A stretch of DNA of 64,000 bases from Hysterangium stoloniferum (lineage: Eukaryota; Basidiomycota; Agaricomycetes; Hysterangiales; Hysterangiaceae). Position numbers and translations under genes: made by a program. Below the pieces are notes generated by a model, which saw only the letters and a list, made by a program, of their open reading frames with translations, searched no databases and was not told the origin of the DNA. Within the stretch, counting starts at the first letter, position 1; every line of letters starts with the position of its first letter. Shown piece by piece: positions 1-11,229 of the stretch. The stretch covers positions 62,001-126,000 of the forward strand of contig WHVD01000147.1 of the NCBI GenBank assembly GCA_015178975.1, given 5' to 3'.

Positions 1-303
1 AAAATAGAGTTAGTCATGGTACTGGGCACACAGACTCGACTTTTCCAGTCTGAGTCATGAAAGTACAGGAGTCTGTTTGCTCCCACAAAGTCGTGAGAAG
101 GAGTAACAACTGCATTGGGTGAAGGAGTATCTAGAGTGTAGAGATTCCTGAAAACAGGGTCTTTCGAGTATCCCTCTAGAAATTTCTTTATGTATCCCTC
201 TAGAAATTTCTTTATGTATCCCTCCTCGATACTGATTAGCAGCTGAGGATGATGCAATGCAAAGTCGTACTTGTCTTCCTGATTGTCCCTTACTGTGTTA
301 TGA
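1..303 (-). pseudogene. Ty3/Gypsy pol fragment (RNase H to integrase linker)
   Basis: Reading leftwards from 303 the minus strand is open for about 95 residues to the window edge. It contains YDFALHHPQLLISIEEGY, a doubled YIKKFLEG block, SKDPVF, and a terminal VCVPSTMTNS. The spacing (hydrophobic plus acidic start, a 'GY..DPVF' step, then 'CVP') is what one expects in the linker between the RNase H and the H2C2 finger of Gypsy polymerases. No catalytic motif lies inside, so the family call is inference. The frame can be followed across the solo LTR to about 1190, where a stop codon is met, so it is a dead copy. The doubled octapeptide is an in-frame 24 bp tandem duplication. Confidence 0.5.
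168..215. repeat. 24 bp tandem duplication inside pol fragment
   Basis: Two perfect 24 bp copies (168-191 and 192-215) and the first bases of a third. They encode YIKKFLEG twice on the minus strand, keeping frame. It probably arose by replication slippage. Confidence 0.9.
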
Positions 304-308
304 GAATC

Positions 309-1129
309 TTTTAGGATACACACACAGGCCGGGTTTCCGGAGAAACCCGCGGGATATCCGGTAGGACTTGGCTTCAGCGTATAGGCTGTGCCCTCGCTAG
401 ATCGTGTTGTCCAATTTCAAACGGACGGACGGGGATCCCGGGGAATCCGGGCGGGGTTCGTGGGTCGTAAGTCGTAAGTCGAGGGTCGTGGGTCGTGAGT
501 CGAGTTGGTTGTGAGAGATAGATGCGCCGGAACCCGTGGGCTCCAACTAGTGCAAGCGATGTGAATCGAGTAAGGTTTTTAGAGCGGAAAATATTATTAG
601 ATTACTGGGGGGAATCTAAGCTAATTTTCTGACTGGATTGTATGTACAACATCTGCCAGTTTATATAGACCGTGGAATGCATGACATACCAAATCCAGTA
701 ATAACGAAACGAGAACTAACAAAACATGAAACGGAAATAGTAAACACCAAATTGGTGTTAGGAACGGAACGGAAGGGAGCGGAGTCCGAATCGTGACAAA
801 GCATAACCCATAACGGGAAACAGAGTGGGAGTGGAGTCCTAAATCGTGACAGGTCATTTGACTAAAACGGGAACGGGGCTCGATTAGACCAGTGACGGGA
901 TTCTAAGCGGGGACCGGTGACTGATGTGTGGGACAAAGACGGACATAGACAGAGACGGAGTCCAGGGGAAGTCTGGTGACTGATATGTGTCGTAATGAGG
1001 TCGAACGTAACGAGTCTTGACATAACGGAGTCCGGGCGGGAAATCCTATAAACAGACGATTGGTGCTTGTAGCATGTGGGGGCATACGGGTTAGTGCCCA
1101 GAGTCCGGCGGGATTGTCCGGTCGTAACA
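309..1129 (-). mobile_element. Solo LTR, chromovirus family G1
   Basis: On the minus strand it starts TGTTACGACCGG and ends TATCCTAAAA (the usual final CA has become AA). It is flanked by a perfect 5 bp target-site duplication, GAATC, at 304-308 and 1130-1134, so its 821 bp are complete. The sequence matches the LTR at 63155-63992 throughout, including the TATA-box segment and the downstream TCAGAAAAT. Many CpG sites are still intact, suggesting a fairly young insertion. It interrupts the Gypsy pol fragment. Short open frames inside are LTR sequence and not genes. Confidence 0.93.
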
Positions 1130-1189
1130 GAATCCCATTCTGACTGTCAGACCTTTTGAGTTGCTCCGAAAGGTTCCATAGAATCATGT

Positions 1190-1698
1190 ATGATAGAGAA
1201 GACCGCCTTCTTAGCCCCATGCATCAGTCACCAGACCCTGCTTAGAATCCTGTCACCACTCTAATCGAGCCCCATTCCCATTTTAGTCAAATGACCTGTC
1301 ACGATTTAGGACTCCACTCCCACTCCGTTTCCCGTTATGGGTTATGCTTTGTCACGATTCGGACTCCGCTCTGTTCCGTCCCATTCCTAACACCAAATTT
1401 GGTGTTTACTATTCCCGTTTTATGTTTTGTTAGTTTCGTTTCATCATTACTGGATTTGGTATGTCATTCACTCCATGGTCTATATAAACTGGCAGATGTT
1501 GTACATACAATCCAGTCAGAAAATTAGCTTAGATTCCCCCCAGTAATCTAATAACATTTTCCGCTCTAAAACCTTGCTTGATTCACATTGCTCTCACTAG
1601 TCAGAGCCCACGGGCTCCGGCGCATCTATCTCTCTCAACTATCTTGACTCATGACCCATGACCTACAACCTACAACCTATGACCTACAACCTATGACC
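1190..1698 (+). mobile_element. Truncated LTR, family G1
   Basis: Matches the second half of the G1 LTR in plus orientation, from the segment starting near CATGCATCAGTCACC through the TATA region and the AGCCCACGGGCTCC block. It breaks abruptly at about 1698, where PMI coding sequence begins. The left edge is fuzzy. With 309-1129 it forms an inverted pair of LTR sequences. Confidence 0.85.
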
Positions 1699-2419
1699 CA
1701 CGGAATAGAGATACTGGCCAGGGATCCAGATCCTATCAAATACATCATATCCAGCTTGCATCTTCGTGCTCAATCCGAAATCGAGTCGTTTGTCCATGCC
1801 ATTGTCAAATGTTTGTAGACACAAAATGATGCCTTTTCCACACTTGTGCTGGAAGCCAACTCGCAATATCCTGGAGACGTTGGTGTTTATATCGGGGCGG
1901 ATGATGCACATGCATATCTATCGGGAGACATCATTGAGTGCATGGCCACCTCAGATAATCTGGTGAATGTAGCATTTGTTCCTCCAGAAGATAGAGACCC
2001 GTGTATATTCACGGAGATGCTGACCTATGCGCTCCGATCAGCAGAAACCCTTGGCATACCTTCAACCCCATATAAGGGCAGTACACATGGACATACAACA
2101 GCCTATGACCCACCCCTTGTGGAATTTACTGTACTGCATACTTTTCTCAATCCACATTACAATGAGGAACAGCTTCAACCTGCCCCCAGGCCGACTACCG
2201 GTATAGTGCTGGAGGGTGAAGTTTCACATTACCACTGTGGCAGATAAAGGGGGGATATATTTAAAGGCCGGAGGCGTAATTTTGTGGCTGCGGCTCAGAA
2301 ATTCCAATTACACACAGTTGCTAGAGGGCCAATGGAGATATTCTTGTTGACAGTCATTGTATAGCCACTGCTCCATTGCTATTCTGTTGGGATTAGATCT
2401 ATTGTAAATGTCTGACTAG
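1699..2419 (+). pseudogene. Mannose-6-phosphate isomerase pseudogene, copy 1 (C-terminal part)
   Basis: The reading frame runs from GIEILARDPDPIK through SQYPGDVGVYIGADDAHAY, SGDIIECMATSDN, PPEDRDPCIFTEMLTY, AYDPPLVEFTVLHT and PTTGIVLEGEV. This is the C-terminal half of a type I phosphomannose isomerase (fructose-6-P to mannose-6-P, first step toward GDP-mannose, zinc-dependent, cytosolic). The histidine of DDAHAYLSGD, a zinc ligand in the family, is retained. It lacks the N-terminal half, has a stop after VKCL, a deletion of the APFLMNLVTLSKGEAV block seen in other copies, and a frameshift after LEGEV. The 3' flank continues to the TSD of Copia C1 at 2415-2419 and resumes at 7596. Confidence 0.88.
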
Positions 2420-2709
2420 TAAAGATGTTTAAGTATCTCAGTGGTTAAACATTTGCTATAATATACAATACCTAAAGACATTTAAGTACTAAATACATAG
2501 ATAAGTTTTGCTTCGTGATGAGGCAATAGACATATCACTTACTCTCAGCGGTTAAACGTTCGCTGAGAGATTCACTAGCTATATTATGTGTATATAATAG
2601 TACATTCAAGAGGAGATTTAACAATATGATGCATTGCATCTTTTTGAGACATTCTGTCTCACCTTCTTCATACAAGCACTTACTTCTTCAATACTCGTTA
2701 TACCTAATA
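2420..2709 (-). repeat. 3' LTR of Copia C1
   Basis: 290 bp. In minus orientation it starts TATTAGGTATAA and ends CATCTTTA, so its ends are TA...TA and not TG...CA. Directly upstream on the minus strand lies a polypurine tract, GAGGAGGAG (2710-2718), as expected before a 3' LTR. Confidence 0.88.
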
Positions 2710-4537
2710 CTCCTCCTCGAGTTTTGAAGAAGTAAGTCCTAAATGTCCTGTGTGATGGTAATGAATTGGTGAAGAAAGATATTTTGTTAAAATATCTGCA
2801 ATCATTTGTTTGGTCAATCTATATATGAGTTGGATAGTGCCATTTTCATTCAAATGATGAATGAAATGATATTTTACTTCAATATGTTTCATCCTTCGCA
2901 AAGCACATTGGTTTTGAGTGAATGTGATTGTACCTTGATTGTCTTCGAAAATTGCCATCAGTTCTTCATATATTATATTGAGTTCTTTGAAAAAATGATG
3001 TGTCCACATAATTTTGTGAGCCACTTCCAAAAGTGCAATATATTCCACTTCTGTGGATGAAAGGGCAACTGTTGACTGCTTCCTCAAAGACCAAGATACC
3101 ACTCCCAAACCTAAAAAAATTGCATATTCTCCTGTTGAACATCTATCCTCTTGATCTCCTGCAAAATCAGCATCTAAATATCTATGCAAACAAAGAGCTT
3201 GTCCTCCCAATTGAAGCTCAAAATCGCAAGTCGTGTATAAATATTGCAGGATATGTTTAGCTAAGTTCCAATGCATTCTCGCGGGATTTGATGAATATTG
3301 AGATAATTTGTTAACAAAATACGTGATATCTGGATGTGATACTGTAGCTGTGAACATCAAACTTCCAATAAGTTCACGATAAGGCAATTCCGCAATTTCA
3401 TTTTGTTCTTCTTTAGTATCTGGGCAAATAATAGAGGCGAAATCAATTCCAAGTGATATGGGAGTTCAGATTGGTTTGGAATTTTGTATGTTGAACTTCT
3501 TCACTATATTTTCGATATACTCCTTCTGTGATATGAATGCTGATTTCAATTCAGCATCTCGATGGATACTCGTTCCCAATATCCAATGGGCCTCACCTTC
3601 ACTCAAAATTCCAAATCATTCATGGAATGCCTTTTCGAGATCTAGAAGCCATTTTTCATCACCTATGGCAGTTGCATCATCCACCCAAAATGCAACTATG
3701 GCCCAGCTTCCATTGTTCCATATTTTGAAGGATGTAGTGCTGTCAAAATCGGAACAGAACCAGGTGAGTTCTTTAACCATAAAATCATATAGCATTTTTC
3801 TCCACTCATTGCCTCCCTGTTTTGTTCCATATAGAGCCTTCAATAACGGTAATGCCAGATTCCCCTTTCTGGGTTCTTCAAACCCCTCCAGTTGTTGAAC
3901 CCAAACCTTTTCTTTCATCATCCCATGTAAGTATGCCGATTTGACATCGAATTGACATATAGCTGAATTTGTTATTGCTCCCAGCACCAGTAAAATTCAA
4001 AATGTTTCCCACTTCATGACTGGTGCATACATTTCATTAAAATGTAATCCAGGAATTTGACTAAATCCTTTTACGACGATTCGTACTTTCCTTTTTATTA
4101 GTTCGCCATTCTTGTATGATCCATGACACATGGTTCCGGTTTTTAAAACACATGTTCCTGGTGGCGGTTCTTTAGGTGTGCCAAATATGTTATATTCTAC
4201 CATATTCTTCCACTCTGCCTGTCTAGCTTCTTCCCAAGTTAATCCTTCATCTCCCGGCATATTCAATGCCTCCTCTATTGTCGGATTGCCCAAAGTCGAG
4301 GGAACAACCGGTACATTAGAATCTTCTAATTCTTTTTCTTTGACTGACAATGAACTTCGAATTCCTTCTCGTACTTTACCAGATCTTGTTATTCCACAAG
4401 GATAGTCAGGTACATTTGACACTAATTGAGACTCTTCCCTCATCGTAGTCTCCTCTTTTTCTTCGATAGGTCGAGGACAAGGTAGGATACAGATCGTGAG
4501 TTTAGGTTGAGGCTCACTCCCGGGTTGGATAGGAGGT
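2704..4537 (-). pseudogene. Copia C1 pol: reverse transcriptase and RNase H
   Basis: In order on the minus strand: a polar linker, RT beginning near EEARQAEWKNMVEYNIFGT, KVRIVVKGFSQIPG, then QFDVKSAYLHGMM, the altered active site FWVDDATAIG (usually YVDD), a gap, then PYRELIGSLMFTATVSHPDI and RNase H with LDADFAGDQEDR, LSSTEVEYIAL and FEDNQG. It ends next to the PPT. At least two breaks separate the three open pieces (around 3990 and 3400-3600). The 5' end is cut at the inversion breakpoint near 4537, where it abuts an LTR fragment of opposite orientation. Confidence 0.87.
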
Positions 4538-4717
4538 ATGTATATACATGTAGTATAGCTAGTGAATCTCAGCAAATGTTTAACTGCTGAGAGTAAGTGA
4601 TATGTCTATTGCCTCATCACAAAGCAAAACTTATCTATGTATTTAGTACTTAAATATTTTTAGGTATTATATATTATAGTGAACGTTTAACTGCTGAGAT
4701 ACTTAAACATCTTTAGG
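4538..4717 (+). repeat. Copia C1 5' LTR, 3' portion (inverted piece)
   Basis: Matches the last 180 bp of the 290 bp C1 LTR in plus orientation and ends ACATCTTTA at 4717. The missing first part is at 7478-7595 in opposite orientation. Confidence 0.85.
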
Positions 4718-4732
4718 TTATGGGCACCAGCT
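4718..4732 (+). other. Primer-binding site, Copia C1
   Basis: GGTTATGGGCACCAG immediately follows the LTR end. Its complement, CTGGTGCCCATAACC, resembles the anticodon stem-loop of initiator tRNA-Met, where GGGCCCAUAACC spans the CAU anticodon. This implies priming by a half-tRNA cleaved in the anticodon loop, as known for Drosophila copia and yeast Ty5. Confidence 0.7.
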
Positions 4733-4782
4733 CTTTATATTAATAACATACAATAAACAAGCCATCCTAATTAATTGCTCAA

Positions 4783-6770
4783 ATGACTACCCTGGACAAA
4801 ATTAAGAATTATAAAATAAGCATTGGGAGTGCTTACCAAGTCTTTTTGAAGTTATGCAAAGACAATTATGTTACTTGGAGCGCGAGTAGGAAAACCATGC
4901 TGGAGTCTTTGAACCAATGGAAGGTTGTAACTGGAGAACTGGTGGATCCAGTATGTGCAGATTCAAAAGTTCCTACGAAGGAGGAGCTAGAGATTGAAGA
5001 GGCCTGGGAGCTTCAAAAGAAGAGGGCCTACAGTGAAATAATGCTGCGTGTTGAAGACGAGCCCAGGGTGGCTATAATGGTGGATAGTAATCCAGTCAGG
5101 GCATGGGAAACTTTGAAGACGACTTACGGAATGCAATTGGCCAATAGTCGTGCGACACTACTTTCCGAGCTCATTCGTATGCATTATGATGGGACAGGAA
5201 TTATCAAATACAAATCTCAGATGGATTCTATAAGGCTCAAACTGTTGGAGGCTGGACATGCTATCACGAATGCTGACTACCTCAGCCTATTCATGAGTAC
5301 ACTGCCCAAGGATTTCGATATAATGTCAATGACAATCAATTATGACGTTGATACTGTCGAAGAAGTAGTGATTTAAAAAGAAATACATCCAGGCTATGGC
5401 AAAGGTTCCACATTTTGTGCCCAGAGGGGTATTGAAGGTTCTGTGTTTCATCCCCAGAGGGGTATCAGTACGCAAAGAGGAGTGTATCGAACTAGGGATC
5501 ATGGTCGTGCCGCCATTCCACGAGGAACACAGATCAGGAGGAGTAATCCGCAATCTGGTTGTTTTGAATGCAGGTATTTGTCACATTGGGCAAGCGATTG
5601 TCCTAAGAGAAAGCAGAGAAATGCTCAGTGATCTGAAAATTGGAAGAATCAAAATAGAAGTAACGACTCATCTGGAAATACGCCATCTCCCTCAGTCACA
5701 AGTAGGGGAATGTTTACCACTGTCAAATCCACATTCTTCCTGAGCAAGGAGAGTGTGCCACATGAATATTTCCTGGATTCTGCAGCATCAGGACATTATG
5801 TGCCGAGTATGTGTGACTTACACAATTTTATGGCATATAAAAATCCGAAGAAAATCCAAACGGCGAATGGCACTTATATTCATGCCAGAGGTATTGGAAC
5901 ATTGCATTTCAAGGTTACGAAACATGGACCGGAGTTTATAGGTGAAATTCCCAATGTCAAATGGACTCCAGAAGTTAAGGTGCGACTCCTTAATCCCACA
6001 CAGTTTTTCAAGGATGGATATCACGTTATGTTGAGCAAAACTGGTTCTACAATTGTCAATTCGTCAGGCTGCACACTCATTGAGGTGAATGAGAGGGTTA
6101 ATGTATACTCTTTCCAGCTGGATACAATCCCTGTGGAAGTGGTGCACAAAATAAAGGAATATATAACTCAACTGGAGATGTTATTCAATATGAGGGTCCA
6201 GGGAGTTATAATGGATAATGGAACTGAGCTAATAAATTTGGAATTTAGAAGCTATCTGTTATCAAAAGGTATAGCTTTATTTACCTCGGTGCCATATACA
6301 CTGCAGCAAAATGGTATTGCAGAAAGAGGTATATGCACCATTACAGAAGGGGCAAGAACAATGTTATATGTGACGAAAATAGCGGAAGGTGCACAAAACT
6401 TACTATATGCATCAAAACTCCCCAAATTCTTATGGTCGATCGCAGTCAAAATGATGGCATATTTGAGGAATCAGAGTCCATTGCATGCAAACAATGGACA
6501 TACACCTCTTGAACGAATAACTGGAGAAAAGCCGGATTTAGCACATTTGTGGATATTCAGAAGTCCAGTTAGTGTGGCAGTTCCTAAGCAAAGACATCAG
6601 AAGTGGGACTCACATTCAAAGATGGGTTATATGGTTGGGTATGAACCGTATTCATCTGGATATTTAGTGTAGTTCCCTGGAACGAGAAGGATCGAAAAAG
6701 TACAAGATGTGATATTCCATGAAGATGCAATGAATTTGCCATCACCGGTGCCTTATGGAGGTTGTCCGTA
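4783..6770 (+). pseudogene. Copia C1 gag, protease and integrase
   Basis: Gag begins MTTLDKIKNYKISIGS, has the UBN2-type body (WETLKTTYG, ARATLLSELIR-like, SLFMSTLPKDFD) and stops at 5376. The intact version in the 51.5 kb copy reads EEVINKLQQVEIQKE here, so a deletion caused the stop. A CCHC knuckle, CFECRYLSHWASDC, lies near 5560-5600. The protease has YFLDSAASGHYVPSM. The integrase has lost its front (HHCC finger and first Asp) by an internal deletion after VYSFQLDT, but keeps MDNGTELINL and QQNGIAERG. The frame ends at 6672 with a short readable tail to PYGGCP. It is plus-oriented only because the segment was inverted. Confidence 0.87.
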
Positions 6771-7477
6771 ATCATTATAATATCAAATGTTTACTAATAA
6801 AAGCAAAATTGCTACAAAACTCCATCTTTAAATAGCAATATCTATTCTGAGACTATTATATTGTTAGCCACCAATCATAAGAAAGAATTCTCCATATTAC
6901 ATCCTAAACAATTCAGAATCAATTAATAGAACCTGTTGTATATAGTTTTTCAATTTATGTAAATACTTGCTAATGCTTTTGTTGTTAATTTGTTTTTTAA
7001 AAACTAAACTGTAGTTATTTCCTAGTAAAATATATGAGATGTCATTGGAAATTTTTCATCCTATGGCCTTCTTTATTAAGTGAAATTACCTATATATTCT
7101 GGGTATGTTGAATCAAGTAGAAATCTGTTCAGATTGACAGATCCATTCCGAAGTAATACATATGTATTTAGAGGTGCCAATGATATACATATGCATGGAA
7201 TGGACTATTTAAAGGTATCTATTTTTTGAAAGTATTAGTGTTTCAAACTATTAATTTCTTTTATTGTCTACTCATGTCTGGAAAGATTCTTTAGTTTGTG
7301 ATGTACATATGAGAGAGTTTAAAACTTTCAAAAAGTTTTAAAAACCAAATTATGTTTGAATCACATTCCAGATATTTAAATGACCTTTAGAGTACTATAT
7401 TAGAATTTGGTATACTTAATAGTTTTCAGATATCCTCCTATGGAGACGAAGGTCAATTCAGGGATATAAATAGCATA
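6771..7477. other. AT-rich segment without recognisable genes
   Basis: About 700 bp of AT-rich DNA between the end of the integrase remnant and the LTR piece at 7478. No open frame of useful length, no repeat shared with the rest of the window, and no similarity to the expected integrase-RT linker could be seen. It may be an unrelated insertion or DNA gained with the inversion. Confidence 0.5.
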
Positions 7478-7595
7478 CAGTAATAGTACATTTGAGAGGA
7501 GATTGAACAATATGATGCATTGCGTCTTTTTGAGACATTCTGTCTCACCTTCTTCATACAAGTGCTTACTTCTTTAATACGCATTATACCTAATA
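7478..7595 (-). repeat. Copia C1 5' LTR, first portion
   Basis: Minus orientation; begins TATTAGGTATAATG at 7595 and breaks off at about 7478 after GTACTATTA. That is the LTR position at which the plus-oriented piece 4538-4717 begins. Confidence 0.83.
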
Positions 7596-7601
7596 ACTAG
7601 A

Positions 7602-8160
7602 AACAAATAAACTTATCAATGTGGATGTGGCAGTTTTAGTGCTGAAGAGAGTCAGACTGAGACCAGTGAACCACAAATAGTTGACAATAAGGGATGATTT
7701 GGAGACTTCAAAAGGCTGAGAGGTAGTTACAGCGAAGTGATTTTGAAGCGCCTGAAGGATTTCCTGAACAGGGTCTACCTGCAAATCCTTCCTGCTTTCG
7801 ATCAGGAACGCGGTAAGAATCGCTCCGAACAAACCCGCCTGAAAAGCTGCGAATTAATTTAATATCTATGAAAGAAAACGTATTCAACATACAAATATTA
7901 GAAGCTCGTCGACACCAACTTGCAATGAGTTGGCAAGTTCTTTGTCCTCTTTTTCCGTTTCCTTCAGATATAATGACCATATCGTTGAATCCGATTCAAC
8001 GTGCTTGCTATAGGGGTTATCGTCCTCGCTTTCTAAGCCATTATCGCCACTGGATGCCGCCTCGGTTGGGCTTGAGGGAACAGTGGTGGGCGGCGAAGGT
8101 TGACGATTGATCGTTCCTCTGCTTGCGCGCCTCAGTTTAGAATCAGTGTAAACTTTGATT
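7602..8160 (-). pseudogene. DUF6535-family gene fragment, copy 1
   Basis: Exon 1 (down to 7893) reads PSPPTTVPSSPTEAASSG, an acidic/serine-rich stretch, then KETEKEDKELANSLQVGVDE and LLIF. A canonical intron (7839-7892, GTATGT...TTTCAG) follows. Exon 2 reads GLFGAILTAFLIESRKDLQ, VDPVQEILQALQNH, then SSLIVNYLWFTGLSLTLFS. The 'GLFGAILTAFLIES' and 'vNYLWFTSLslsl' transmembrane segments are diagnostic of DUF6535 proteins, an Agaricomycete-specific family of unknown function. The frame is lost after LTLFS and the C-terminal part is absent, so it is a fragment. It is convergent with PMI, the same arrangement as at 17.2-18.8 kb. The start codon was not found. Confidence 0.82.
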
Positions 8161-10361
8161 TAATACCTGAGACAAACAGTATCTGTGATTCGGCACAGCT
8201 AAGGTCTTGTGCATACTGCGAAGGCATGGCCTGAGTCAGTTGGGGGCTTCAAACGCCAATAGAAATGTGCTTCATTTCAATAAGCCCCCGAAACCCGATG
8301 GTGCACGAGAATCATATTAGCTATTAATCAATTCGGTGGCCGACGAGTGACGCGCGTTAACCAACGCTTATTTGCCATCTATCATCCTTTTCTATTTCTA
8401 CTGCTCCCAACGTCGTCCCTTAGCCTTTTAGGCTGTACTTTTTGTAGAAGACGGTACATGATTTTGTAGATGTATTAATAATGTAATTGTAACAAATCAA
8501 ACAAAAGATACTCAATTCTGTCCATAACGCACTTTCCCTATCGACACGGGCATACGCCAGATGGGCCTTGCAGTCGGGTCGTAAAACAACCACCTCTCAA
8601 GGCTTTGTAAGTCTGATCCTTCCTTTGGTTAGCGTGGCATTGGTCAGCTCATCTACCACCGTGACCTTCTGTATGGTTACTGGGCACTCAAAAGTGTCCT
8701 CAGCCGTCAGAAAGTACGATTGAAAGTTATCTTTGCCATGGTCAGGACTTAGTCGCTTCTTACGATATAGTCTTCACAAATATTCCAAGCGCTCAATAAG
8801 ATGAACTCAAGAGCTAGCATGGTTTGGAGAATCTAATGTCAGCTATCAACCTTCATTAATTGTAGCAGACTACACTTTCTCCTCATCTATGATTCGCCCT
8901 TTGTACTTGTCTTTTTTCTTGGTCTCCATTCACCGTTTCCTATCACCGTGGCCTCTTCTTCACTCCATTCTACTTTGACATACGTGGCTAATATCGTGGC
9001 TCCATTATATCTCTCTCCATTGGGTTACAGTGACCTCGCTTCTGGCTTCATCGTCGTTGATCCGCCTCCGCTGCGTGTTCCTTTCTAACATTTGTCACGT
9101 TTGTCAAGAGTTTCACACACGCCATGATCCTCGCGCAACATCTCTTTCCAAGCTCACATAACCTTCCTTACGAAGACAATCTATGTTCGATGTTATACTT
9201 TCGCTCTGAACCCACTCTGCATGACGACGGCTGGTACTCAGCTCTCCCAGCTGCGAAGATGCCTCGATCCGGACGGATGTTGAATTATGTACCGTCATAC
9301 AAGTATCAGACTGTCATTCTTGCCACCAGGTTAAATAAGACGATGGGGAAAACTTAGTGAGTATGGAGCCTATTTGAGGCAATTTTTGAACGGACGACGA
9401 TGCTGACGTTTACATTTATGACAGAAATACGGCGGATTATACGCTCTGTGTGTGTATCTCAAACCTGAGGCTGAAGTCGATATCTTGCTTAACCCTACGC
9501 CAAACACCGCACCACGATTGCCTACGATGATATTGAGGATGTCTCGGGACATTAAAGGGCAATGTCGTTCTGTGGATATGTCTGAACGTAGATTGTATGG
9601 AGAGGAGCAAATGTTCGACCATATACATGCGCCATTTTTACGGTTAAAGATAGGTATGACGATCGTGACTGCGACGTACTCGCTGACTATCTTGACACCG
9701 ATACTAATGACCGTTGTTTGTGTTCAGCACTAAATTTGGCTGTCCTCGGCGGCTTCTACTACATGCACCTCTTTCCTGCCACGTTCCGAAGCGTAACAAC
9801 CTACACCATTCTTCACGCCGGAAACCGCTAGAACCATACTAGCAAGCATGAGCTCAAGGCCAGCAATAATGCGTGATAGAACGCGCATACCTCTTTGACC
9901 TAGGTTCGGGCGTGGCCACTACAGCTTGACAATAGAGAGACGTTGGATAATGGGTGTGGGTTATGACAAATTGTCTGACCATACAACTTTAATTAACACT
10001 GGCTCACCTAGATGCAGTGTTTCAACATATCTGGAGAATGTAGAGTACAATTAGCGTGTATCTCTAATGGACTTGGTTACTACAACCTATCTATATGCGG
10101 TAAAAGAGCCCGGATATTAAACAATCTTATAGGAAGTTCACTATCGTGCACTTGTTCTACGTATCATAAAGCAAAGGGATTTTCTCATAAGTATCATCTC
10201 TGGCTGTTTCCTATTGAACTAATCTCATTAAAGCAACTTTTCCCATAAGCAGAACTTGAAAGCCAGATTAAGGGAACTATGGAACCTACACCACCTCGGG
10301 ACCGCGCCGTGACAGCCACACTCCCTCTACTTCCTTCCCTTTGACTCAAATGCAACCTTTA
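8161..10361. other. Low-information interval with short unrecognised frames
   Basis: No gene could be supported. Two plus-strand frames (9124-9357, and 9424-9733 reading YLKPEAEVDILLNPTPNT) have protein-like composition and may be exons of a decayed gene, but neither was recognised. A stretch at 8808-8925 is a diverged copy of 10575-10695. Confidence 0.4.
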
Positions 10362-10476
10362 CCCTGTCCCATTGAGATCGGTCCCGGCGGCCTTAGCGCG
10401 GTGGTCACAGTAGGCGACGTCTTAGAGGGTATCTATCACAACTGATTGCGACATCTCGCAGGCGTGAATGGCACGG
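10362..10476 (+). pseudogene. DUF6699-like fragment
   Basis: A short frame reads PCPIEIGPGGLSAV, VTVGDVLEGIYHN, stop, LRHLA. The pattern 'V T V x D V L x x I Y x x L R' preceded by a proline-rich strand is the core of DUF6699 proteins, common in Agaricomycetes and of unknown function. There is an in-frame TGA between HN and LR and no surrounding open frame, so it is a relic. The assignment rests on a short motif only. Confidence 0.45.
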
Positions 10477-10694
10477 CGCACTTGTTAACACCAGAAAGCC
10501 CATCATGGCAGTCGTCGCTCCGCCGTTGCTAACCCTAGTTGCCATAGAGTGACCACTCGACAAGATGGACTGGAGAGCTAGCTAGCATAGTTTGGTGACT
10601 CTGGCGCCAGCTGTCTATCCGTCGTTATGTCTAAGCCATTATGCGTCGCGCTCTTCTCCTCATATACCCATTCGTCCTTTGAACTTGTCTTTTC

Positions 10695-11080
10695 TGCCTC
10701 CAGAAGATAGAGACCCGCGTATATTCACGGAGATGCTGACCTATGCGCGCCGACCAGCAGAAACCTTCGGCATACCGTCAACTCCGTATAAGGGCAGTAC
10801 ACGTGGACGTACAACAGCTTATGACCCACCCCTTGCGGGATTTACTGTACTGTATACTTCTCTCGATCCGCATTACAGCGAGGAACAGCTTCAACCTGCC
10901 CCCGGGCCGACTACCGGGATAGTGCTGGAGGGTGAAGTTCACATTACCACTGCGGCGGATAAAGCGGGGATATATTCAAAGGCCGGAGGCGTGAATTTTG
11001 TGACTGCCGCTCAGAAATTTCAATTACACGCAGTTGCTAGAGGGCCAACGGAGATATTCTCGGCGACAGTCATTGTATAG
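10695..11080 (+). pseudogene. Mannose-6-phosphate isomerase pseudogene, copy 2 (C-terminal end)
   Basis: Open from PPEDRDPRIFTEMLTYARR through GIPSTPYKGSTRGRTTAYD, ILYTSLDPHYSEEQLQ-like sequence, PTTGIVLEGEVHITTAADK, AAQKFQLHAVARGPTEIFSA to TVIV and a TAG stop. This is the last third of type I PMI with its natural C-terminus, uninterrupted. The N-terminal two thirds, with all but the last zinc-site region, are missing; upstream sequence is an unrelated repeat also seen at 8808-8925. The 3' flank matches copies 1, 3 and 4 to about 11150. It cannot encode an enzyme. Confidence 0.88.
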
Positions 11081-11229
11081 CCGCTCCTCTGTTGCTATTT
11101 TGTTGGGATTAGATCTGTTGTAAATGTCTGCCTAGAAACAAATAAACTGATCAATGTGGCAGTTTTGGCACAGTGGGGAACTAGGGAAACAGGTGAAGTC
11201 ATTCTCTGACTCACAAGACCCTTTTGCGT

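Larger units (their letters stand above)
2420..7595 (-). mobile_element. Rearranged Ty1/Copia element, family C1
   Basis: The outer ends are LTR ends of one family and carry the same 5 bp target duplication, ACTAG (2415-2419 and 7596-7600), so this 5.2 kb unit entered the PMI/DUF6535 block as one minus-strand element. Inside, the order is abnormal: RT and RNase H read minus (2704-4537), while the 3' part of the 5' LTR, the PBS, gag, protease and integrase read plus (4538-6770). The first part of the 5' LTR (7478-7595) is still in minus orientation. The two 5' LTR pieces meet at the same LTR position, which fits a post-insertion internal inversion. All coding parts are broken. Confidence 0.85.

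Noticed and set aside
621-1527. Matching open frames (LDLVCH..LYKLADVVHTIQSEN) on both strands
   Set aside because: They lie wholly inside G1 LTR sequence (repeated at 63.4 and 46 kb) and drift freely between copies; LTR sequence, not a gene.
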